DNA from: Ophioceras dolichostomum
Lineage: Eukaryota > Ascomycota > Sordariomycetes > Magnaporthales > Ophioceraceae
Assembly: GCA_003049485.1 (NCBI GenBank)
Contig: PYST01000008.1
Location: forward strand, 186,001-250,000
DNA: 64,000 nt
Reading direction: 5' to 3'
Shown: positions 56,081 to 64,000 of the stretch, in pieces
How the letters are laid out: each line of letters opens with the position of its first letter
Position numbering within the stretch: the stretch's first letter is position 1
Made by a program: the position numbers and the translations under genes
The notes under the pieces: model-generated
Seen by the model: only the letters and a program-made list of their open reading frames with translations
Database searches by the model: none
What the model was told of the DNA's origin: nothing

Positions 56081-57854
56081 GTTCGCTCAAAGCGTCGAGA
56101 CGAGACGAGATGTGACGGGTCGATGGTCGGTGAAAGGGTAGGTCGGTGGATGGCGACGATGCTGCGAGCTGTTCGAGCGAGGCAGCTCGTTTGACGAAGC
56201 GACCGGACGTATTAAGACAGCCTGAATCGACTATTTCTGGGAGTGAGGTTGAAGTAAGGCCTTCCTCGCAGACGGTGTCTCGAACGGAGAGCGGCAAGTC
56301 AGGCCAAACTAGTGGGGGAGCAGAAGGCAGAAGTGCAGAGGGCAGCAGGCAGTAGGCAGTACAGTTTGTAGGTTCAAACGGGGGGAAGGCGACTATGCGG
56401 AGAGAAGCATGTGCCGAGATTCGGGGAACGTATCACAGGAAGGTCTGAGACTAGTCTCCTCGATGAGGATCTTGAGAAATAATATCCGCACTTTGCTTTC
56501 TTCCTGTTATTCTCGAGAGTGGGAGTTGGAAGAGTCAGAAGAAGGGAGGCACGTGCTAGCGGAACGAGCTGGAACTGCGGTGGCGGATCTCGAGACAGTC
56601 TGGCCCGCGCAACATTGTCAAGGTGGAGTTCAACGGAGAGGATACGCCCTTGGTTGGCAGAGATAGCAGAGTTGGACGCGCGAGGGGTTGAAGTCAAGCA
56701 TTGTCGTTGAGATACCGTAGGAGATAGAAGACAGTTGATTTTGGTAGATAGGTTGCAGCAGCGGATCACAGATCGGTCCCACGACTAATGGGACAAGGCA
56801 TACTTCGGACACTGGCCGAAAATACCGGAAGCCAGGAATTTTAAGGGCCAGCAAAGAGAAAAAATCAAGGAAGCAAAGCACGGCGAAACCGCCCAGGCGG
56901 AGAAACACACTGAGGAGCGGTTGCCTTCCCTTCCGTCACCAGCATCAACCAATCACCTGGGAAATAGACTTTGTAGAAACGGCAGGAGCACCAGCATGTG
57001 GTGCTAGAATGCTTGGAGCTAGCAGGTTGCTGGCCGGTTGGGAAAAGGGGACGGATGGATGGATGAGAGGAGGGTTTGAGGTTGGCAGATCTGGTTGACT
57101 TTCTCAAGAGCCAATCAGCGTTGAGCTTCGAAGCACGTTGACCGAGACTGGGAAAAGAGGCACGCGACTCCATGGCTGGTGTGGCCCGTGCCCGATTCGC
57201 TACAGTATCATCTTCCCACCCACCCCGTCCCCGTGCCTTCCTGATATGCCAGTAGCATCCGCCCTTGGTAACTTTTTTTTCCTCTTTTGACAAGTGCCTC
57301 GGGGGCAATAGTCTTACTCCGATCCCTGGAAAGGGTCCCATTGATCGAAGGGGCCGCCTGGTCTTGTGCCCACTCGTAAGGTTAATTTCTGGCCACTGAG
57401 GTCACCCACGGGATCATCCCATTGGCCAATTTTCAATGTCTGGCATTATCGACGAGCTCAGTTCGTCTGAAATCGTTGACGGGAACTATCGGGCGGTTCT
57501 GAATCAATGTCGGGGCTCGTTCACAACGATCAGGGCTAGTGACCCCATGATATCTGTAACCTGCGCGAACTCAATTTTTCATTGACAGTTGATGGTTGAC
57601 ACTTTTGCACATAGGTACCTCTGGGCATGTCACTTCGCGAACTGGTTCAGGGCTTCTCCGCGCCACCTGGAGCTTGTACTACCAGGCAGCCCAGGCAGCC
57701 CAGTGCATGGCCCCCTGCATCCAAACCCCAGCCGCCAGCACGTGTGCGCACCACCGTGTCAGTCCTTTCCCATCCCCTGTCTCCATATCTCTAAACCCTC
57801 GACCCCCACCCTTCCCACGGGCCTCCTCCACCTTACTGAGCCTTATCTCCGACT
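56081..57854. other. Upstream region of the bHLH gene
   Basis: 1.8 kb without a supportable gene; long leaders are common for fungal regulators. ATTGGCCAATTTT at about 57421-57433 contains a CCAAT and its inverse. No family resemblance in the open frames. Confidence 0.45.
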
Positions 57855-59830
57855 TCACACCTGGTTGCTGGGGTACAACACCGCCGTCGTAGCGTTGAAC
57901 TCCTCCTTGATGCTCCGCGCGCTGACAAAGCGGCCGAGCAGGTTCATGCTGCCGGCCTTGTCATTGGTCCCGCTCGCCCTGCCGCCGCCAAACGGCTGCT
58001 GCCCGACCACGGCGCCGGTGCTCTTGCAGTTGACGTAGAAGTTGCCCGCGGCGTTGCGGAGCCTCTCCTCGGCATACCGGACCGCGGCCCGGTCGCTTGC
58101 GAACACGGCACCGGTGAGCCCGTACTCGGACGTCGAGTCGACCAGCCCGCACACCTTCTCAAACGCGTCGGTGGGATTGTGGCTATCGTCGTACACGTAC
58201 GTGACCAGAATAGGCCCGAATAGCTCCGTCCGAAGCAGCGGGTGAGCTGGGTTGCTGGTCTCATAGATGGTCGGGTGCACGAAGTAGCCTGTCGATTTGT
58301 CGTGCTTCCCGCCCACGACCAAGGTGAGCTCCTTGTCCGACTTGGCCGCGTCGATCGCGCCAGAAAGCTTCGCGAACGAGGCCTCGTGGATCACAGGACC
58401 GACGAAGTTGGCGTGGTCCCAAGACGCCCCAATACGCAGCTTCTCGGTCTCCTCGACGAGCCTCTCCTTGAAACGCGGCCAGATCGAGGCGGGGACGTAA
58501 AGACGCGAGGTTGCGCTGCACTTCTGGCCCTGGTACTCGAAGGCGCCGCGAACGGTCTGGATCACCGCGTTGTCAATGTCGGCCGACGAGTGGATCAGGT
58601 GGAAGTTCTTGCCTCCCGTCTCGCCAACGATGCGGGGATAGGATGCGTAGCGGCCCTCGGCCACACCGCCGCCAATCTGCCCATACAGCTTGCGGAACAC
58701 GGCCGTGCTGCCTGTGTAGTGCAGGGCGGCCAACTGGCGGTGCGAGAACGCCACCTTGGTGACCTCCTCCGGGTCGCCCGGGACGAACTGGATCACGTTC
58801 CGGGGAAGCCCGGCCTCGAGGAGGATGTTGTACAGCAGCCAGTTGGAGGCAATGGCGTAGTCTGACGGCTTCCAGACCACTACGTTGCCCAGCAGGGCTG
58901 GCGCGCCAGGGAGGTTGCCTGCGATGGCGGTGAAGTTGAAAGGCGTGACCGCATAAACGAAGCCCTCCAGCGGGCGGTACTCGACACGGTTCCAGACACC
59001 TGGCGAGTTGTGTGCGGGCTGCTGGGAGTACAGCTCCTCGGCATACTGGACGTTGAAGCGCAGGAAGTCGCACAGCTCGGCAGCCGCGTCGATCTCGGCC
59101 TGCCACGCATTCTTGCCCTGACCCAGCATGGTTGCCGCCATGAGCTCGTACCTGTACTTGTTGGAAATGAGGTCAGCCGCCTTGAGGAAGATAGCTGCCC
59201 GGTCCTGGAAGGGCAACGATTCCCAGTCCGCCTTGGCTGCCAACGCCGAATCGATGGCCATGCTGACATCATCGGCCGAGGCCTTCGAGTAGGTGGCGAT
59301 CACCGTCTTGTGATCTGAAGGGTCGACCTGTGTTCCTGTTGATGACGTCTTGATCTGTACATGCCGTACTCCCCCGAGTATTTGGAATATCAATTATCCT
59401 GTGCTTATCGTAGGAGAGCTAGGGCCGAGAGAACCAAGCTGGACAGGCACAAACCTCTTTGCCTCCAACCACAATTGGCACATCAAGGGCGCCCTTTCTC
59501 TTCAGGCTTTCTACAGCCACGGAGAGGCCCTCCCTCTGTATCGAGCCTTTCCCATAGTGGTGCTGTGGAAGATGCGTGTTAGCTACCTATGTTGGGTACC
59601 TAGTACAACATACAGAGAGACAGAAATGTCAAAGGTAGGGGACGTACGTTTGGCTCGTTGAGCACCTTCGGGACTCTGAACGAAGCTAAGGTCGACATCT
59701 TGGTAAGCTGTAATGGGACCGCGAGAAGTCTAGTGGATGGTAATAACGACGTTCTGAGTGTGTGAGATTGGCTTCTACGTGTGTTCGATATCGCAGCAAA
59801 GGCGAGTCGTCTGCAAAGTGCCATTGACAT
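57855..59830 (-). CDS. PUT2: Delta-1-pyrroline-5-carboxylate dehydrogenase, mitochondrial
   Basis: Aldehyde dehydrogenase superfamily enzyme that oxidises P5C (glutamate semialdehyde) to glutamate in proline catabolism. Three exons: 59830-59648, 59562-59455 and 59354-57855, 596 residues. Introns are 59647-59563 (GTACGT...CCACAG) and 59454-59355 (GTTTGT...GTACAG). The ATG at 59830 gives a basic, Arg/Ser-rich presequence (MSMALCRRLAFAAISNTRR). A second in-frame ATG at 59698 (MSTLASFRVPKVLNEPN) would remove it, giving about 552 residues. Catalytic sites: Glu342 in VGETGGKNF and Cys376 in GQKCSATSRLY; NAD-fold text NLPGAPALLGNVVVWKPS; C-terminal QQPFGGGRASGTNDKAG. The assignment to P5CDH rests on these long conserved runs. 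Confidence 0.93.
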
Positions 59831-60653
59831 CTCACGCACGGGATATGAGCGAAGGAAGGAGAATACGGGTGCCAGGCAGGACAGAAAGACGAAAGTAGTG
59901 GCTTATAGAGGCCGGGTCCCGGAAGTTCGGGTCCGGGTCGAGAAGGGTCGAAACAGGTAAAGAAAAGTTTAACGTAATGGGTGGCCTAGCTTTGTGTCTG
60001 TGTCATTCGAAGTTAAAGAGCTTCCAACAGCTGGAGCTCCTTCATTGCACCTCAGGTATGCTATTGCTGTAGTACAAAGCCCAGTGGCGTTCGCTTTGCG
60101 CCGGCTCAATGGTGGAGGGGTTCTGCGGGGCTTCCTCAGATTGACCAATAATGGGGGCCGCCTGGCGCCGATAACAGCAAGTTCCCGCCCGTATCACGGC
60201 CCTGCCGGCAGACGTCTGAGCCAAGCTCCGCAGCTCGGGCAAGTTGCGGCCTGTTGTCGATCATGTGGCCATTGTTTAGAAATGCGATCTCGGAGATGGA
60301 TCGACTCCTGATGCCAACGGATTTCGGCCATGTATGTGGGCCAGGATTCGGATTGTCCCATTTTGCAAATTCAGGGGGACGATGAGATGACCCTAAATCC
60401 TAGGAAGCGGCTATGATTGGTGATCACAACAACTAGGAGCAGAAGAACATGAGAATCCAGGCGAAAATTGAAGTGGATGTTCTGCCCTGCCCTGTCTGAA
60501 ATCGTCAATCTTGTTCGAATAAATCGAGAGCAAAACTAACTCCTTACAACGCCGCCCCTATTGGCATCCCGATGGCCTTTTGCGACTTGCACTTGGTTCG
60601 TAACGGTAGAGAAGAAAGAGAAAAAGGAAGAACGAGAAGAAAACCCTGATAGT
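59831..60653. other. Intergenic, put2 upstream and nug1 downstream
   Basis: 823 bp holding the put2 promoter (minus strand) and the nug1 3' end. GC-rich GGTCCCGG and CGGGTCCGGG repeats at about 59916-59940. No coding frame. Confidence 0.5.
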
Positions 60654-62432
60654 TCATTCCTGCATGGCGTCGTGCTCCTCCTCGCCGCCACTATCGCCCC
60701 AAAGCCCCTCAAGCTTGAACTCCTTTGCCCACTCGGTGACAATCTCCTTGTGATCGGGCAATATAGCCTCGTCGTTAACGGTCGTGACGGCGCCACCAGC
60801 ACCGGCACCAGCTGTCGCAGTGGGACCGAGGGAAACTGCCAGCTGAGGGGCCTCGGTCCACCCCTGAATGCGACCGTCGCGCCAGTCGGTCACCACGGTC
60901 ATCGCGGCCGCATTGATATTGGGGATGCCGCCCCTGCCGAGTCGGCCCCGTTTCCGCGCCACTTGTACCAAGAAGTCGGTTGTTGCGTCGCCCGTCTCGA
61001 GGCTGGTCAGCAATGGTGGCAGGTCATAGACATCCGTCAACTTCTTCATCAGCTCAGGTGAGGCCGAAAGCCGCTTCAGGAGCATCGTCACCGCAGGAAT
61101 GGGGTCTTCGATGTGCTTGGGTGGCACGGCGTTGAGGAGGACGAGGTGGGCATGCGCCTCGGTCTTGTTCCGGGGCACGAAGGATGGTGTCGATGAAGAG
61201 GAGGACGAGGACGAAGGGAACACGATTCCCGGTGAGTCCAGCAGCGTCAGCTTGGAGTCGATCTTGACGGCACGGATGGCGGTCGTGACACCAGCCTCAG
61301 CGCCCGCGGGACAGGCTGCCCTCTGGCCACCGCGACCGCCACCGAGACGCGACAGAAGAGCGTTGATGACAGATGACTTGCCAACGTTCGGGTACCCAAT
61401 GACGCCGACGGAGACGGCGCGCTTGAGGTTTCGACCGGCTGCGAACGACTTGAGGGCCCGGAAGAGCGCCGCGCTTGTGCTCTGCACCGTGACGTCGCGG
61501 TGGTTAAATGTGTGCGCGTTGGGCGCTGCACCCGACGCACGCAGAGGTAGCGTAGGGAAATACCTTCTCAAGTGCACAAGCCATCCCCTAAGCACCGGTG
61601 GCGGCACCAGGTCAACCTTGTTCAGCACCAGAATCAGTCGCTTGCCACCGCTCGCCGCCGCCATCACAGAGCGCTCGACGTCCCGTGACCGCGTACCCTC
61701 GGGGTCGCGCGCGTCGAGCACGTAGAGCACCACGTCTGCCTGTTCCACTACTTGCTTGAACACCTTGTCGAAGGCTTTCCGTGAGGTTGCCCCTCCTGTA
61801 ACCTCGACGGCAGCTCGGGCGTCGTCACCATTGTCATCGCTGTCTGACTCCTGCGAGTCTGAGCCGGCCTCGTCCATATCATCGTCATCGCTGCCGCTCT
61901 GTAGCTCTCTATCGTAACTTTCCGCTGCGGCCTTGGCGCTGGCGAGGAGAGCCGCCAAGGGATTCGACTCATCGACGTCGTCCTCGTCCATGCCGCCGTC
62001 GTTGTCCATTTGGTCCTCCCCGTTGAAACCTGGATCCGCGCCGCCCTCGAGATCATCTCCCTTGTCATCGGAACCCCCATTCTGCTGCGACTTGGCCGCC
62101 TTGGCCAGTTCTTTCCGTCGCCGGAGGTCCTCTTGCTTCTGAATGCGTGCCTCCTCAATCTGCGCAAGGATCTTCTCCTTGTAAGGGAAGAGGTTTGGGA
62201 TTCCGGGGTCCTTCTTTAGCTTGGACTTCCATTGTGGGTTCTTCTTGGCCAGCTTTCTGTCCTTGCGTTGCTTAGCCTTGGAGGCCTTCTCGATCTTGTG
62301 TCGGAGCCTCACAGGCGTCCGTTTCGATTTGGGCTCTGTGTTGATTGCAAAAGAATGTTAGCACTCGGGGTTTGGCGCAAATCAGCCAGGGAAATGCAGC
62401 GTACTTTTCGGGTTTGTAATTGATCCTGCCAT
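60654..62432 (-). CDS. NUG1: Nuclear/nucleolar GTPase Nug1
   Basis: Circularly permuted GTPase (YlqF/GNL3 family) needed for 60S subunit maturation and export. A 28-nt first exon (62432-62405, MAGSITNPK) is spliced by intron 62404-62336 (GTACGC...ACACAG) to exon 2 (62335-60654), restoring the conserved KKPKSKRTPVRLRHKIEKA start; 569 residues. A basic N-terminal domain (KAKQRKDRKLAKKNPQWKSKLKKDPG) and an acidic insertion (about 95-180) precede the G domain. Motifs appear in permuted order: DARDPEGTRS (about 216), NKVD (G4, about 248), then GYPNVGKSS (G1, about 323), GVTT (G2) and DSPG (G3, about 376). Length and motif order are those of Nug1. Confidence 0.92.
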
Positions 62433-63431
62433 CGTGACGACAACCGGGTTGCTACTCAGGGTTGGCGTTTCTGGTAGGTTTCTCGTACAATGCCCAGGTT
62501 TATGTGGCGAGGTGGTGAAGGTGCGGTGTGCGCTGTTGATACTGCCTGTGGGAGTTAAGAAAATATTTCTGCCGTTTTTTTCTCTGAAAATTTTCACCGC
62601 TTTCCCCTCCATTGACATCCCACCTTCACCACCCCACCTCCACTGTCAGTAAAGCATGCCATCTTTCATGTGCGTTTTGATGTCTGGTCTCTCAAAAATA
62701 GGAACTTAGACCAGCGAAAGCTATCTACTTGTTCGGGAATGGCTTTAATCCTCTGATATCCTATGAGACCGGGCGCTGTCCGTTCCCAGTGTAAACCAAA
62801 TCTATCTTGCACATCCAGGGGTTCCGCAAAGAAGCATCATGTTCGCTGAGTGTGATTCTTAGTTGGACCCACCTGCGTCAACGACTCGGGCAAGGTCACC
62901 GGGGCCTATCGGAGAACAGGAAAACCGCATGTGTTGTGTTTACTTATCGCAGAACATTCTCCCTCCCTCCTGTCCTTGGTTGGCTTTCGGGATGTCAGGT
63001 TGTTTGTGCTATTGTGTGTTCGGCGTGTTATAAGTGTAGGTGGCGGCGCAGTCTCAAAACTCTCCGCTCGTCGACGAAAAGAGCGGAGCTTCCGTAAACG
63101 GTGAAGACCGGCACAAGCGTCGAGCGGAGCACCCCTCTCTTGCTTTGAGTCGCTTCCTCCAGGTCGCCGTTTGGATGACAACTCCTCTTGCGGTGGTCCT
63201 CCAACTTGCCAACCGCCTAGGTACCGAGGAGGCTATCAAGTATCAGCAAGAATATAAAGTACCCCAGAGTTCCGTTCCCGATCCCGTTCCCCGTCTCACT
63301 TCAAAGTATTCTGTCCACTACCCTGTTCCGCCCCTCTCGAATTGCTTCAAAACCAGTCCGATATCCGCGCAAAATCAATATTTCTTGCCTCCCGACACTG
63401 TGTCCCTCCGACGGAGGACGATCATCTCGTG
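62433..63431. other. Divergent promoter region, nug1 and the HAD phosphatase gene
   Basis: About 1 kb between divergent starts. CCTAGGTACCGAGG at 63218-63231 is a near copy of 48335-48348. No gene seen. Confidence 0.5.
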
Positions 63432-64000
63432 ATGGATTTCAGTTATACGGCACCAACCGAGGAGATTGCCTTGGAGGGGTTTCTATTCGATATGGACGGC
63501 ACCATAATAGACTCAACTAATGCCGTCGTCAAGCATTGGCATTCGTAAGGACATGCATACCATTCGAGATCCCATACCCAGGAGGCATGGACTATAAATA
63601 CTAACGACATATCCCAACGTGCGCCTTCAATTGTGTGAAGAGTCGGAACGGAGATTGGCGTGTCTCCTCAGCTCATCCTAGAGACATCCCATGGCCGCCG
63701 CAGCGTGGATACGCTGAAAATCTATTGCCCTGAGAAAGCCAACTACGAGTGTCAGTACGCCGCCAGCAACACGGACATGCCTTGTTCGGAGCAGCAAGTC
63801 AACTTACCTCGACATATACTCATGGACCTATGCGAAATATCCCTGCAACTTTGGCCACAGAACTAACAAACGGTGGATGGCGTCAAGATGTGAACGCCAT
63901 GGAAGCGGCGATACCCAAGCTATATGGAGCAGATGCAGAGGAAATCCCCGGTGCGAGGGCCCTGATCGGGTCGATACGGGGCGTGGGGAGCCCATGGGCC
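63432..64000 (+). CDS. HAD-family sugar/glycerol phosphatase (DOG/GPP type), partial at window end
   Basis: HAD-superfamily phosphatase of the glycerol-3-phosphate / 2-deoxyglucose-6-phosphate phosphatase group. Exon 1 (63432-63544) opens MDFSYTAPTEEIALEG and carries the nucleophile motif FLFDMDGTIIDST (Asp20, general acid Asp22). Intron 1: 63545-63640 (GTAAGG...TGAAG). Exon 2 (63641-63750) gives VGTEIGVSPQLILETSHGRRS. Intron 2: 63751-63887 (GTCAGT...TCAAG, branch CTAAC at about 63863). Exon 3 (63888 to the edge) gives YVNAMEAAIPKLYGADAEEIPGA. The 112 codons visible are about the N-terminal half of a roughly 240-residue protein; motifs II to IV lie beyond the window. GPP and DOG activities cannot be told apart from this part. 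Confidence 0.87.

Noticed and set aside
1..64000. CRISPR arrays, secondary-metabolite cluster, bacterial-type operons
   Set aside because: No regularly spaced repeats; no PKS, NRPS, terpene cyclase or P450 set; gene structure is clearly eukaryotic.

Overview
The window is nuclear DNA from a filamentous ascomycete (Pezizomycotina), most likely a Sordariomycete. The evidence is short GT-AG introns (about 50-270 nt) with CTAAC/CTGAC-like branch sites, pyrimidine-rich leaders before start codons, GC-rich third codon positions, long low-complexity Ser/Pro/Ala/Gln insertions, and close resemblance of the housekeeping proteins to Sordariales-type families. This is inference from gene structure and family recognition; the species cannot be named from sequence alone. 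There are no operons, CRISPR arrays, rRNAs, convincing tRNAs or intact transposons.

Layout. 1-12.8 kb: a secreted GH16 glucanase (+), a GT34 Mnn10/Mnn11-type Golgi mannosyltransferase (-), and a tiny two-exon Cys-rich protein gene (+), separated by long non-coding stretches. 12.8-26.5 kb: a large single-pass membrane protein (+), mitochondrial Qri7/TsaD (+), proteasome beta-5 (-), a gene-like frame broken by two TAA codons (+), a Mnn9/Anp1/Van1-family mannosyltransferase (+), a (AG)32 microsatellite and the peroxisomal E2 Pex4 (-). 28.4-44.3 kb: a 1016-residue disordered protein (-), rRNA-processing Cgr1 (+), a His-rich coiled-coil membrane protein (+) and a PX-domain protein like yeast Lec1/YPR097W (+). 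45.6-64 kb: succinate dehydrogenase flavoprotein (+), histone-fold Dpb4 (-), a small membrane ORF and a 149-residue protein packed 125 bp apart (-), a bHLH regulator (-), mitochondrial P5C dehydrogenase (-), the Nug1 GTPase (-), and the start of a DOG/GPP-type HAD phosphatase (+) that runs off the window.

Functional themes. Two cis-Golgi mannan-polymerase-type subunits (GT34 and GT62) and a GH16 enzyme point to cell-wall and N-glycan outer-chain work. Three genes are mitochondrial (Qri7, Sdh1, Put2), two concern ribosome assembly (Cgr1, Nug1), and others serve proteolysis (beta-5), peroxisome receptor recycling (Pex4) and replication/chromatin (Dpb4). This is a mix of core genes rather than a pathway cluster. 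I found no secondary-metabolite cluster and no clearly novel multi-gene system.

The most unusual points are the doubly interrupted frame at 21.3-22.2 kb, whose stops sit in RIP-like CAA-to-TAA contexts; the 61-residue Cys-rich gene at 10.7 kb; the very tight gene pair at 51.3-52.4 kb with a donor site straddling a stop codon and an apparent frame break; and a recurrent CCTAGGTACC/GGTAGGTA word confined to non-coding DNA. Exon boundaries were worked out by hand from splice signals, reading phase and family knowledge.
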